Of a DNA stretch of 64,000 nt, positions 33,101 through 44,159 are shown piece after piece. Numbering within the stretch: the first letter of the stretch is position 1; each line of letters starts with the position of its first letter. The DNA comes from Mortierella alpina (Eukaryota > Mortierellomycota > Mortierellomycetes > Mortierellales > Mortierellaceae), in the NCBI GenBank assembly GCA_029449245.1, contig JANATF010000019.1, positions 248,001 through 312,000 on the forward strand, given 5' to 3'. The notes beneath the pieces are model-generated. The model searched no databases, was not told the origin of the DNA, and saw nothing but the letters and a program-made list of their open reading frames with translations. A program made the position numbers and the translations under genes.

Positions 33101-35603
33101 CTGTCGAAGGCTGCCATGCAGATGTCCAGAATATCCTGCAGGGCTGCATTCAGGACTCGTCGGTGTTGGTCATGATCCAGGACCAGGTCGAGCACATTAG
33201 TAACGAGATGCAAGGCGCGTCGAATGTCGTTCTGAGAAACCAGATGGAAGAAGTCCTTCGGACAGGGGCAAACGTGTTCTTGATGATGGAAGATGTCAAG
33301 AGGATCGGCAATCAGACTTTGGCGCAGCAGCAGACACTCGGAGAAAGACTGGACGAGTGGCATATGATGCAAGGCGAGAGGGTTCATGCTTATGGACACG
33401 GCCAGGGGCAGGAAGGGTGGAAGACTTGGGCACAACAGACGGACCAGGGATTGCAGGTACTCGACAGGAAACAGGATCTTGGTCTGAGGGAGCTGCAAGC
33501 GATGCAGCACAGCCACGCGGAGACAGCAGCACAGATGAGCGGTTGGCATGGGAGGCACGACCAGGGTCTGCGGAACTTGGACGAGTGGCGACACCGACAC
33601 CATGATGAAATCAAAGGATGGCACTTGAAGCTGGCAGGAGAGCTTGAAGCCTGGCACCGGAAGCACGAGGAGGGGCTGCAAATGTGGCACAGGAACCATG
33701 ACGAGCGACTCCAGACCCTTGAAAAGAATTATAGCCATCGGTGCGTCCCTAGATCCACGCTGACAGTCTCTGAGGCAAGGGCTAGCGCTAGAGAGAGATC
33801 CATTGCCGACAGCTCGAGTGGCGCGATTCCAGCCAACACTGCAGCGGGCAGTGGATCATGCAGCCTAGGCGCCACCGGAGATCACCTCTCAATACCATGC
33901 GGCGGCACCATGGACAAAAGCAGCATCGATCTGTCTCATGGGGCGTGCTGCGGCGAGAGTGCGGCCGCAGCGTTTCCTTTCGACAGTAATCCTGCAAGGC
34001 ATCGGGCCCGAGAGATGTTTGAAGAGTTCTTGTACAATATCATCCCGGGCCCTGACACCTCCTGTCTCGCCTGTGGACACCTCTGCAGCGGTACTGCGCC
34101 AGACTCCTCGAGCTTCCAAGGATCCTGCTGGACATCTGGCATTATTGTGCCAGAACCCTTGCCCCAGTTTTCCGTTATGGGTGAAAATGATGCTGGCCCC
34201 TGCACCAGTGATGTGGATGGAGGCGTATCGAGCCACAGTCGAGGATTCGAGTCGCAGACGAATGGTTGGTCTACTGGCAAGACGACCCTCGAACCAAAGG
34301 TGATGCCTCACGCTTTGACTCAGCCATACTCTGTTCAAGACGACATCAGCAGTATCGCTGACAACGTGGCAAGAGAGAGCTTACGATCTGATGGAAGCGA
34401 GTCGGCTATCACTAGAGAGCTTGTAGAGCTTCAGACGAAGCATGATGAACTCCTGCGAGCCTCTCAGGACAGCGAGGAGACCTTGAGCCGATTCATGTCG
34501 AGTGTCATGCAGAAGAATCTTGAGCTGGCGACGCTGCAGGACGAGAAGTCGAGACTCGAGGCCGAAAGGGAGGCTATGCGAATGGCCATGGAGCAGCAGC
34601 TTGCGGTACACCAAGAGCAGATGGCTAGAAGGAAGCAGAAGCTGAATGCACGCAAGGCAATCATAGAGCGACTGTATCGTGGTAAGTTTATAGGTTTGCA
34701 ACATGAACTCCAACTAGAGATTCGCGTGGGGCGGAGGTTACCTTTTTAAACTGACGATCGATCTCTGTCAAATGTCGCGTAGAGGGTCTTGGACTGAGTG
34801 CAGCCGATCGTGCAGACGAGGTGCCTGGGCCGGCCGTTGCAGAGGATAATGATCCTGCCAGCGATGCCGACTCTGTCGACACGGTCGAGATTCCGCGTTA
34901 TAGTTTGATGAACGAGGCAGCCGCGCAACTCCGTCAGGCTCTTGAAGAGCTTAAGATGCAGAAGGCTGCGCTACACTACGACATCCGTACGCTGGAGGAT
35001 ATGAAGATCCATCTGGTCGAGGACGTTGCGAAAGGTGAGAAAGTCATCAAGACAGACGACGCGATCTCGTCCGTCTCCGTCTCTCCGCGAGGAGGCCAAG
35101 AAGTTGAAAAGGAAAAGGAAAAGGAAAAGGAAGCGGGGCGGATATTGCAGGGCCAGGACGATGCCAGAGCGTCGGAGGACAGCGACGATGACTATGCAGA
35201 CGAGGACGACGCTCGTTCCAGACCAACAGCGCGCGAGGGTAAGGGTAGCTCGAGAGCTGGTTCGATGGCCGGTGGGCCCCGGTCTCGGACTATGACGCGA
35301 CAGCAGAGACGGCTTTCGCACCTCGCGGGACGAGGCGTGTCGATGGCACCGACCAGGAGTAGGGGTAAGAGAGGTGACAGGCGTGAGGAGAGGGTGCCAC
35401 AGCTGGAGGCGGACATCCAGATATGCAAGGACGGGATCCTTTCGGAAACGCTGCTGTCGTCCAAGACGATCCTGACTGAGGAGCAGTTTGAGCGCATCAG
35501 GACGACGCGTGCTGAGGCAGGGGAGAAGGAGCCGGTGCAGGAGGAGGACGAGGTGTGGTCGCTGAACTGCGACTTTCGTGTCAAGATGGTGCACGCACCC
35601 TGA
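30174..35603 (+). CDS. Large coiled-coil protein with Trp-His hendecad repeats
   Basis: Four exons: 30174-30427, 30559-31589, 31691-34681, 34783-35603; 1698 residues. I do not recognise the family. Most of the protein is predicted helical and coiled-coil. A long Glu/Gln/Lys/Leu-rich heptad region lies around residues 780-880. From residue 1047 there is a set of repeats starting WH or WR, spaced 14 and then 11 residues (W1047, W1061, W1072, W1083, W1094; e.g. WHRKHEEGLQM, WHRNHDERLQT). A second coiled coil spans about 1350-1430 and another follows the exon 3-4 junction. The C-terminal part has a KEKEKEKE run, an acidic stretch and basic RRLSHLAGRG segments. The end (DEVWSLNCDFRVKMVHAP) is compact. 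A cytoskeletal or scaffold role is only a guess. Confidence 0.75.
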
Positions 35604-35619
35604 AGTTGTGTTTGTTGTC

Positions 35620-35625
35620 AATAAA
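35620..35625 (+). terminator. AATAAA polyadenylation signal
   Basis: AATAAA lies 17 bp after the stop of the coiled-coil protein gene. Confidence 0.5.
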
Positions 35626-35846
35626 CATTTGTTGTGTGTACGAGGTGGTTGTCGTGTTGAAGGACGGAGCAGGAGAAAGGAGCGCAGAAATGGTAGGTGT
35701 TGCCTATTAAACTTTCTCGTGTGGGACTGCTTCTATTTCGTTTGTTTTGCTGTTTACACCTGCATAGACTCATGAATTGCCGACCTTGCCTGCATCCTCG
35801 CTCATCCTCTCGTACACACACGCACTCCTTCCGTCTTTTCGTTACC

Positions 35847-35893
35847 TGCCTGGCTGCCTGCCTGCCTGCCTGCACGCCTGCCTGCCTGGCTGC
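35847..35893. repeat. Imperfect (TGCC)n repeat
   Basis: About eleven TGCC/GGCT/CGCC units in the 5' leader of the Myb gene, about 95 bp before its ATG. Confidence 0.85.
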
Positions 35894-35986
35894 CCCTCGA
35901 CTACAGCACCACTTCGTGTGAGCACGTCCGTCCCCCCTGCCTGCACTGCTCTGCACTGCTCTGCTGCCCACCCTCCCACCACAGCC

Positions 35987-38071
35987 ATGGCACCTCCTCT
36001 GCTGACCATTGCTGGCCGCCTGCAAGGTGTCTTTTCACTTGCGCGTCCGCGAGTTCCAACCGCCCTTTCAATTCACCTCTCCCCCCGACCAGTTTTCCTC
36101 GCCAGCCATCGTTCGTATCGCCTCCCATCCTTCTCCACCCTCAGCAACCACAACCTCTCACACGAACAAGTTTTGCCTGGAACCACCCTTGGCGACAAGG
36201 AAGCGGATCATGATGCGAGAGCGCCTCGCGTCGTCTCTCACTTGGCATCTAGCAAGGATAGCCAGAGCAACATTAGCGCCAGTGACAACAGCAGCAGTGG
36301 TGACAACAACAACAACAATAGTAGTAGCCATCAACAACAGCAGGCACTTGGAACGAAACCCTCCTCAGAAGACACAGAGACATTAAAGTACCGGAAGCCC
36401 CAGTTCACACCCGAGATAGACCAGGAGATACTCCGTCTCCGCAAGCAGGGTCTCTCCTGGCCCGCCATCGGATCGGCCCTCGGTCTTCCTCACCGGAGCT
36501 GTCATCGCCGGTTTGTTGGGGGGTTGGATCCAGAGCTTCAGGAGCTTTGGCCAGAGCACAGAGTAAAGCGACTGGACGAGTTGGTAGCGCAAGGGAAATC
36601 ATGGAGCGAGATCGCCAAGGAGCTAGGCACCTCCAGCTCCAGCTGTCAAGCCAAATGGAAATCCGTGACACGACCCAAGGACAGAGATCGGAACCGTCAG
36701 TTTGATCTGTTACAGTCCAAGGTGCTGCTGCAGTTGGTCGAGGAGCATGGCGAGGACAACTGGAGGGCCGTGATGCGCGGATTCATGATGCAACTCGGAG
36801 GCCGGGATATGGCCAAAGTCACGCCCGAACAGTTACGGCACCAGTATTACAAGCTCTTGAGACGGCCGACGCGTGTTTGGTCCTTGAATGAAGAGACAGC
36901 CTTGATTCAGCATGTGCTCAAGCATGGGACTGGCAAATGGGATGACATCTCGCAAGCACTTCGACATCACTCCCCCGAGCAATGCAAGGAGAAATGGCTG
37001 ACGCTAGACATGACCACCAAAATACCCAAGGAGAAGGCATGGTACAAGGCCGAGCGTGGTAACTTTTGGCGACTGTGGCAACGCTACGGCGAGAACTGGA
37101 CCTCGATTGCGGATTCGTTACCGAACCGGACCGCTGCTCAGTGTGAGGCATTATTCAAACGGGAGACAGCCCGGTTCCCCAAGGACGATCTTGAAGTGTT
37201 CCATCAACGGACCAAGGCCCTGGCGGAGGAGATGAGTCAACACAAATGCTATATCTGGAAGAAGGAGGAGTCCGATCGGTTGTGGACGGTCGCAGAGGAA
37301 TGCCGTGGAACAATGTCGCAGAACCGCATCATGTGGAGCAAGGTCGCGGAGAAGATGCAGATGGACTTGAAGCCAGAACAGATGAAGCACCATCATTATT
37401 ACCTACGCACAGTGCGCGCTGGTGGGTTGGGAGGCCTCTGGCGCGAGGATGAGGTCAAGAGGTTGGAGAAGGCAGTTCGGGAAGTAGGACGGAATTGGCA
37501 GCTGATATCGAAACTATACCTGCCTGGACGCAACTCCAAGAGCATAAGTCACAAGTTCTACTCCATACGGAATAAGGGCAGCTACATCTCGGAGAAGGAA
37601 TACGATGCGCTGATGTCCAATGTCGATCAACAGGAGCAAGTGTTTAACCGCAGATATGATATCGCCGACACCAACAGCAGCACAGATTCGAGCCACCAGA
37701 ACGCATCGTTTCTTTCAAGGACGTTTACGCCCAACTGGCACGAGATTGCGCGGTCTATGCCGGGCGCGTGGACTGCCGAGGATTGCCGGAATGCTTACGA
37801 GCACTCATTTAAGGCTCATCTCAAGAACTCAAAGTGGACGCCTTCAGAAGACGAAGCCCTACTGAAGGCCACCAAGGACTTGGGGCGGAAGAATTGGATT
37901 GGAATTGCCAGGTCTGTGCCCGGCAAGGATACGTGGGAATGCCGGTTGCGCTGGTCCGAGCTGCAAAAGCCGGTTTTGGATAAAGATGCGGCTGATATTG
38001 AGGCCAAATCCGTCAAGCGGCACCCTACCATGCATCTCAAGGCACAGGAGCAACAAGTATCTAATCAATGA
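35987..38071 (+). CDS. Multi-Myb/SANT-repeat protein with mitochondrial-like N-terminus
   Basis: Single exon, 694 residues. From about residue 138 there are eight or nine Myb/SANT-like repeats, recognisable by spaced Trp/hydrophobic residues: FTPEIDQEILRLRKQGLSW, KRLDELVAQGKSWSEIAKEL, VWSLNEETALIQHVLKHG, FWRLWQRYGENWTSIADSLP, LWREDEVKRLEKAVREVG, KWTPSEDEALLKATKDLGRK and others. Repeats of this type bind DNA or chromatin. The first 55 residues contain several Arg, many Ser/Leu/Pro and no acidic residue, which resembles a mitochondrial targeting peptide; a Ser/Asn/Gln-rich linker follows. ATG 35987 is preferred because the upstream part of the frame is encoded by the TGCC repeat and has no ATG. 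The protein could be a nuclear transcription factor or a mitochondrial DNA-binding protein; sequence alone does not decide. Confidence 0.82.
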   Translation: MAPPLLTIAGRLQGVFSLARPRVPTALSIHLSPRPVFLASHRSYRLPSFSTLSNHNLSHEQVLPGTTLGDKEADHDARAPRVVSHLASSKDSQSNISASDNSSSGDNNNNNSSSHQQQQALGTKPSSEDTETLKYRKPQFTPEIDQEILRLRKQGLSWPAIGSALGLPHRSCHRRFVGGLDPELQELWPEHRVKRLDELVAQGKSWSEIAKELGTSSSSCQAKWKSVTRPKDRDRNRQFDLLQSKVLLQLVEEHGEDNWRAVMRGFMMQLGGRDMAKVTPEQLRHQYYKLLRRPTRVWSLNEETALIQHVLKHGTGKWDDISQALRHHSPEQCKEKWLTLDMTTKIPKEKAWYKAERGNFWRLWQRYGENWTSIADSLPNRTAAQCEALFKRETARFPKDDLEVFHQRTKALAEEMSQHKCYIWKKEESDRLWTVAEECRGTMSQNRIMWSKVAEKMQMDLKPEQMKHHHYYLRTVRAGGLGGLWREDEVKRLEKAVREVGRNWQLISKLYLPGRNSKSISHKFYSIRNKGSYISEKEYDALMSNVDQQEQVFNRRYDIADTNSSTDSSHQNASFLSRTFTPNWHEIARSMPGAWTAEDCRNAYEHSFKAHLKNSKWTPSEDEALLKATKDLGRKNWIGIARSVPGKDTWECRLRWSELQKPVLDKDAADIEAKSVKRHPTMHLKAQEQQVSNQ

Positions 38072-38204
38072 TCGCTATCCAAACAACTACATACATAAAA
38101 AAAACTAAAGCTGCCATGAGACGACAGCAGCCAACACTGTCCCCTTTGGTTATCATGCTTCAAATGCTTCGCGTTCAATAGGAAACTTATTTCCAGACTT
38201 TGGA

Positions 38205-38210
38205 AATAAA
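38205..38210 (+). terminator. AATAAA polyadenylation signal
   Basis: AATAAA about 135 bp after the Myb gene stop and 125 bp before the NDUFB7 start. Confidence 0.4.
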
Positions 38211-38335
38211 GAACTGAGTGACGTATCTATCGCTCGGAAAATCGGAGGTGAGGAAACCGTGCCTTTTCACTACAGTCCGATCTCGCCAAACCCTCCCCAC
38301 TCTATTAATTCAATCAAAGCACACACACATCGACC

Positions 38336-39018
38336 ATGACCGCAACACAGAAAGAGATGCAGGATGCTCGCCTGCCTTTGGGTTACCGTGATTTCTGTGC
38401 CCACCTGTTGATCCCTCTCAACAAGTGCCGCTCCGAGACTTACTACTTGCCATTCAAGTGCCAGGACGAGCGTCACGTCTATGAGAAGTGTCAATACGAT
38501 GAGTACGTTCATCCTGCCCTTCTCCTTCTTCCTTACACTTGTTGTCGTTATAAGGAGATGCCAACTGTGCCTGTTACTTGGATGTTTGGCTTTCCAAAGA
38601 GGAGTTTTCTATTTTTTTGTCAGGATGGCAGCAGATCCCGAAGGTCAGGATGGGCGATGTCGATTCAATAGGAAGGAAAGAGTAGTTGGCGCCCGACAGA
38701 ACCCCCCACCCCACCCTGGTCCTCAGAGGTTGGAGGTTTGCTCGCCAAAAGCTTAGGAAACCTCTGGGAATTTAGAACGAGGAAAGCCCTCTGTTTCAGG
38801 AGCAGGAATCAAAAGATGGTGCGATCTCTTTTGAGGAGATCAGAGGATTACTACCCCTACTACGGGATCAACTTCGGAATCGAAGCAACTTCAGTTAGCT
38901 ACGCGTATGCGATACGACCGATCTAACACTTTTTCTTTTTCATATTTAATTTTCATATAGTTACCTGCGCAGAATGAAGGCTGCAGAAGAGCAGAAGCGT
39001 GAAGCTGCCGACCTGTAA
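38336..39018 (+). CDS. NDUFB7: NADH:ubiquinone oxidoreductase subunit NDUFB7 (B18)
   Basis: Two exons: 38336-38502 and 38961-39018, with a 458-bp intron; 74 residues. This is an accessory subunit of mitochondrial complex I that lies on the intermembrane-space side. It carries the family's twin Cx9C motif: C21 (DFCAHLLIPLNKC) to C31, and C42 to C52 (KCQDERHVYEKC), which form a disulfide-linked helical hairpin through the Mia40 import route. The second exon supplies YLRRMKAAEEQKREAADL, the charged C-terminal helix. It is shorter than animal NDUFB7, as in other fungi. The intron is long for this window compared with the 58-bp final exon. Confidence 0.93.
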
Positions 39019-40055
39019 AAACCAGCATCACTTTGTCAGCGCAGAGAATATGACCCATCACTTGCAATTTCAACAAGGAGCCCAGCAGCAGGATATAGAG
39101 AGCCAGTGCATTGTCCAAGGACACTCAATAAACAAGTGCAGAGGAGGCAAATCAGTTCATCTATATCTTTTTAGTGTATGCGTGGAATCTTCTCAGCCTC
39201 ATGGCCTGGCTGCCCGTCACCCCGCAACTACTGCACGCTCCGTCCAGATGGCCACCATAACCTGCCCTTGCATTCTTCAGGCTCAAAACGGGATCTTCTT
39301 GCGCCTCTGGCGAATACTTTTTTTTAGTTATATTGTCTGATCACGCGTTGCGCGTCCTTGAGCCCCATGCGATATCCCAGTAGCAGCGGCCAAAGCGCGA
39401 TGTATTGGTCCCTGTTGCTGTCACAACTTACATGTGTCTAGCGCACAACAAAGTTGCAGGAACCCGTCGCGTGTATGAGTGAGTTTCGTAAAGATGGCGC
39501 GTTAAAGACTGTCAAGGGGACAACATGTCTGATGGCGATGTGGAGTACGGGTGAAAAGACATCTGCGTTGCAGGCCTGCCGCTTGTATAGGCTGGCGGCA
39601 GAGGTAGTAGACAGCGAAGTCAAATGAAGTTTAGAGTTTCGCAGCTCCCTTTTTTCTCTTTTGTCATTTGAAAAGGTGGTAGCAATGATGACTTGAGCCA
39701 AGGTAGGAGTGGCGATGGTTGTTGCGATGGTGCAATTGAGGAGGATTGACGGCGCATGCGATCTCTAACTCTGTTTGAAGTAAGATTGAACTGGGGAGTT
39801 ATTGTGGTTTTGGTATCGTGGCGGTGAGCTGCGGTTGGTCATGAAGGGAAAATCGTGTCCCTGAAAAGTGGTTCAAGTTTGATCTATACCGCTGCAAAAG
39901 TTCTTACTGTACAAAAAGCGCTTTATGTATAAACGACGAGGGTATGTATGAAATAACATAGATATACTACAACTGCACGGCAGAGAGACAGAGAGAGAGC
40001 AAGATAGAGAGGAGGAGGACATAGAAAGAAAAGATGAGACGAGCAAAACGCAAAT
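39019..40055. other. Intergenic between NDUFB7 and kinase (convergent)
   Basis: About 1 kb between two convergent genes. Beyond the AATAAA of NDUFB7 and a short GA-rich stretch near 39985-40018, I see no gene or structured element. Confidence 0.5.
39127..39132 (+). terminator. AATAAA polyadenylation signal
   Basis: AATAAA about 109 bp after the NDUFB7 stop codon. Confidence 0.4.
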
Positions 40056-42677
40056 TCAAGCGCGGAAGGATGCGAAAAAGTTGTTGGTCGAGGCATGGTT
40101 GCTTCCCCCGAAGCCCGAGCCATACTCTGACTCTGCAAGAGTCGTGCCCATGCACCAGGGGCTGTCCATGACCTGTCCGATACGCCAGCGATCCTCGGGC
40201 TTGGACCGGAACATGTTCTTGAGAAGATCGCGAGCTTCCGCGCTGCACTCAGTGGGATCTTCATATCGCCCATTCAAAATCTGGTATTGGAGCCGAGGCT
40301 CGTACTCGTCCTGGAACGGCAGACGGCCCGTCAACAAGGCATAGAGAACCACACCCAACGACCACACGTCCGAGGAAGGGCACTTCAAGGGCGTCGGCGA
40401 CCGCAGCTGCTCTGGAGAACAGTATGCAAGAGATCCTCCCACAGCGTCCGCTTCCTCGGTCTCTGAGAAGCAGCCGTCCCGATCAGTCGAGGCTCCTCCG
40501 TTGCTGCTGGATGAGACAGGTGAGCCAAAGTAGGAGGCGGCTTCGTCATTCTGGTACTCTGCTAGGCCAAAATCGCAAATCTTCCAAATGCCGTCTTCGT
40601 GCTGCAGAATGTTCTCCAACTTGATGTCACGGTGGACGATCCGCTTCTCCTCGTGCAAGTAACGCACCGCCTCTGCAATCTGGTTGAAGATCAGTCGAGC
40701 CTGACCCTCCTCTAGCCCGACGGTGCCACCAGCACGAGACGACACGTACGAAGACGCCTCCTGTCGAGTGATAAAGTCCAGCAGATGACCTCCAGTGCAC
40801 AGCTCACAAAAGACAAACGTGTCTGTGGGAAGCTTCTCGACCGCCAAGAACGGTAGCACATTTGGGTGCGACAATCGGCTCCAGATGGCAACCTCCTTAT
40901 CCAACATCCTTTGCACACGGTCATTATCGGTTGCACCTGTTTGGGTTTTGACAATCTTGACCGCGACCTGCGCGACCATTCCGTCCAGATGGACGGCAAA
41001 TGCCTCTCGAACCAGGGAAAATCCACCGTGGCCAATGATTTTGCCCATGATAAATTCACCAACTTGCTCGCCTTCCTCATCGGGAGCCATGCGAGGCGCC
41101 GTGACCTCTACAAAGTTAGAGAGAAATGCCACGGCGGGGGAATAAGGCAGCGAGCTATAAGATGAGGAGGTGACCATCGTCGTCGGGGACATCAGACTGT
41201 TTTGATAAGGGTGGGTCGAGTTGGTGGAGCCGTTGGAGGAAAAGGACGAGTGCAGGCTGGGCCGAGTGCCGGACGAGATGGTTCTAGAGCGGTGCAGGCG
41301 ATTGATAGGGAAGCTGGGAGTGTGCTCGGGCGCCTTCCACGACACTGAGAGCTGCTCCAACGAGTTGACTAGGGCAGAGTTTGCGCGGGGCGAGGAAGGG
41401 GAAAGAGAGGGTAAAAGAGCCGAAGACGGTTGTGGCTCGAACGCACTGGCCGCCTGATGGTGGAACATTGGCGTGGGCGGTAGGGCGGCGCTGTGTCGCG
41501 TTTGGATGTTCATCATCAACGGTCGGGTGGAGCTGTTTGAAGCCAAGCCCACGGTGCTTCCAAACGCAGAGGGTGGACTGACTCTGTCTTCTGTCCTTAG
41601 TCCCAAGGCGAGCTGCCCTTCAGGCTGCGCTTTCACAGTGCTACCGATCGAGAGAGTCTTGGCTGTACCTGCTGGTTTGAGAGCCTCCGTGAACAGCGAA
41701 TCCGCTGTGGTGTGGGACGCAGGAGTCTTGGTCTTTTGCAAGCAAGCCTTGGATGTGTCGATAGAGATGTGTGGATGCGGAGGAGCAGCTGTATGGATGC
41801 TACTGCGCTTGTCGCTACTGTGCTCAGAAGTGTGCCGGGAAGGAAGCGGTTGACTGTTCTGTACATCGCCTTGTCTGAACGCACGCTGTGGGATAGTGAT
41901 GCTTGTAGAGGCTGCTGGCACGCTGTAGGCAGACGCAGCATCGTGACGATCCTGTTGCTCTCGGCTAGAGACGGGATGGTGTTGTGTAGGGGTATTATCG
42001 CTTTCGGTCCGGTTGTCATGTCTGAACTTTGAGAGGTTGCTGGTGATGAGGCCATTAGCAGGGGTATCCAAGGTCAACGAGTGGGTCGTCTTGAGGTTGT
42101 TTGCCATCAAATTAACACTGCTATGGCTATCATTGTTGCTATGGCTATGGCTCTGGCTTTGGCTCTGGTTTTGGCTCTGGCCGTACCCATACCGACCACG
42201 GCTGTGGAGGTCCTCACTCAACCGGCTTCGCGAGCCAACGCTTCCACCCATGTGGCCCAGGAGGTGGTCGCGGGTCTTTTTGAAGCTGTGGCCATCGTCA
42301 AAGTGGAAACTCGGCTTGCCGATAGGGATACCACGACCGTTCGTGGACAGGTCCAGGTCAGCATAGTGGCCACTGTCATGCCGCACCTGGTCCATGTCGT
42401 CTACATCCTCGTCCTCGTCCTCGTCCTCGTCGTCAACGCGACTCTCGTCTTCCTCGTTCACCAGGTTGAGATCATCACCGACGTCGCTGTGGAGGTGGTG
42501 GTCGTATAGATGGCCGAAGCTAAACTTGGTGGCAACGTTGTTGTTGGCTGAGCCAGTAGGGTGGGCGGAGGAGGAGGCGACGGTGTGGGACTGCGAGCGG
42601 CGGATAGGAGGCCGTTGGTGAGCGTGGACGGGGTGCGAGGAACGAGAGGGGATAGGCTGGGGGATGGAAAAGGTCAT
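40056..42677 (-). CDS. Serine/threonine protein kinase with long disordered N-terminus
   Basis: Single exon, 873 residues. The kinase domain occupies about residues 540-838: glycine loop GHGGFSLV, VAVKIVK lysine, catalytic HRDIKLEN (about 677-684), ICDFG (about 700), and YCSPEQL in place of the usual APE, followed by SSDVWSLGVVLYALLTGRLPF. The general pattern is that of CAMK/Snf1-like kinases. Between DFG and SPE there is an insertion of roughly 30 residues rich in Ser, Gly and Asp/Glu, which lengthens the activation segment. The 540-residue N-terminus is Ser/Pro/His-rich and disordered, with an acidic [12 protein letters not shown] run and QSQSQS/HSHS repeats. The frame stays open to 42824 without an ATG, so ATG 42677 is used. 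Substrates unknown. Confidence 0.88.
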   Translation of the reverse strand: MTFSIPQPIPSRSSHPVHAHQRPPIRRSQSHTVASSSAHPTGSANNNVATKFSFGHLYDHHLHSDVGDDLNLVNEEDESRVDDEDEDEDEDVDDMDQVRHDSGHYADLDLSTNGRGIPIGKPSFHFDDGHSFKKTRDHLLGHMGGSVGSRSRLSEDLHSRGRYGYGQSQNQSQSQSHSHSNNDSHSSVNLMANNLKTTHSLTLDTPANGLITSNLSKFRHDNRTESDNTPTQHHPVSSREQQDRHDAASAYSVPAASTSITIPQRAFRQGDVQNSQPLPSRHTSEHSSDKRSSIHTAAPPHPHISIDTSKACLQKTKTPASHTTADSLFTEALKPAGTAKTLSIGSTVKAQPEGQLALGLRTEDRVSPPSAFGSTVGLASNSSTRPLMMNIQTRHSAALPPTPMFHHQAASAFEPQPSSALLPSLSPSSPRANSALVNSLEQLSVSWKAPEHTPSFPINRLHRSRTISSGTRPSLHSSFSSNGSTNSTHPYQNSLMSPTTMVTSSSYSSLPYSPAVAFLSNFVEVTAPRMAPDEEGEQVGEFIMGKIIGHGGFSLVREAFAVHLDGMVAQVAVKIVKTQTGATDNDRVQRMLDKEVAIWSRLSHPNVLPFLAVEKLPTDTFVFCELCTGGHLLDFITRQEASSYVSSRAGGTVGLEEGQARLIFNQIAEAVRYLHEEKRIVHRDIKLENILQHEDGIWKICDFGLAEYQNDEAASYFGSPVSSSSNGGASTDRDGCFSETEEADAVGGSLAYCSPEQLRSPTPLKCPSSDVWSLGVVLYALLTGRLPFQDEYEPRLQYQILNGRYEDPTECSAEARDLLKNMFRSKPEDRWRIGQVMDSPWCMGTTLAESEYGSGFGGSNHASTNNFFASFRA

Positions 42678-44159
42678 CCAGACAGGCGGGGAGTAGGGCG
42701 ATAGGACGGGCGAGAGGTCGGGCGAGAGGACGAGCAAAGGGAGATCCGAGGCTGAGTCAGGCTGCAGGATGACCGAATATCGGCTCGCAGACACGGGTAT
42801 AGGATGTGGGGTTGGAGGGAGCAAGAGAACAGGAAAGGGCGGCGTGTGTGTGGAGAGACAGAGACTGAGAAGAGCGAGGGAGGAGTGTGTGTGCTGTATG
42901 TGTTATGGTGTATAGAAAAGAATAGAGGAGGAGAAAAGAAAAAAAGGAGAGTGACAGAGATAAGCGAACCGATTTTTATCAGTCTCGCTCACTGGGTCTC
43001 ATCTCGCTGGGACGCCACCCACTTTGTCCGCCCCGTCCGCTTATCTCTCCTGGCATCGGCCCTTGTGCTCTTGTTGTGCCCTTGTGCACCCTCAGCAGCC
43101 CGAGACTAACTGCTGCAATATGCACGCTAGCAACCAGAGAGAACAAAAGCATCTATGTTTTTTGCATTGACATATGAGCCTGCCCTACGACTGCACTCTG
43201 TGCTCACTCGTGTTCATCCCTCGTCTTCTCGCTGGCATGCACCCTTTTTTTTTTTTTTTTGTCTCTCAGCTCGTTCCTTTGTGTCCCTCAGTCTTTATTT
43301 TTTGTATTCATTCATGCATGAAGCATGAAGCACGGAAGCCTGCAGTTGGTTGGACGTACTGTTCTCTTGCACACAACCTGCTGCAGTGCTGGACTCCACT
43401 TGGATCGAATATCGTAATCTTCCTCTACGCCCAAATCAGCGTCGAAAGTGTTGAAAAGAGCGGCTGTATGTGAATCCCGATAATCAAGCTCTCCGCTGAT
43501 ACATGCACCAATAATGTCCGATGTCAAACGCACTGCCATTTCGCACACAAACACACCCACGCACGAATATAGATAAAAAAATGAGTGCCGGTTCATTGAG
43601 TCGCTGGTGACGGTATAATAATTGATGCGATTCCCTCCGACTTTGCATTTCCCTCGCTTTTTTTTTGAGAGCCTTGATGATGAGATAAAAAGAAAAGGTA
43701 ATATAAAAAATGTACCACTTGCGACATGAAGTAGTTCCCATCATACAAAAAGGTTGAGTTCAGACCGCCGTTGGTTGATCATCTGAGCGAGGGTCATCGC
43801 AGTGCATGAAGTGCAGGTGTCATGCACCTTAAAAAAGAAATCATGTGAAGGGGCCACTGTTCCCTGGTGTCCCATTGGACTCCCTTCATCCTTCACCCTT
43901 CCACCACCCACCAAGCCCACTATGGAAGCATAATATTTTCGCCCAAAGCTCACCCTTCACCATTCAGCATGAGCCCTCATAGACTACGAATTGTCAACGT
44001 AGATCTCGTTCCGTATTCAGGCAAGGAAGCCGAGCTTATGTTTCTTTTTATACACAGTGAGAAAGTGTCGATACAAATACATACATAAATAGGGGGAAGG
44101 GGAAGCGAAAAAAAAAAAGATGAAGTTGGGCAGAGAAGAGTCAATCAAACAAAACACCC
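42678..44159. other. Intergenic between kinase and DP gene
   Basis: Holds the kinase promoter region and the 3' end of the DP gene. It includes a T run at 43249-43260 and other short A/T homopolymers. Several open frames are seen, none with a recognisable domain. Confidence 0.5.

Larger units (their letters stand above)
35604..35986. other. Intergenic with TGCC repeat
   Basis: Short intergenic region. It holds the polyadenylation signal of the coiled-coil gene and the promoter and leader of the Myb gene, including a TGCC tetranucleotide repeat at 35847-35893. Confidence 0.6.

Noticed and set aside
32626-33738. 370-codon minus-strand open frame
   Set aside because: Exactly antisense to the coiled-coil exon; it is open because of the codon bias of Glu/Gln-rich coding sequence.
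42678-42824. Extending the kinase N-terminus to the open-frame limit
   Set aside because: No ATG in that part of the frame; the first ATG is at 42677.
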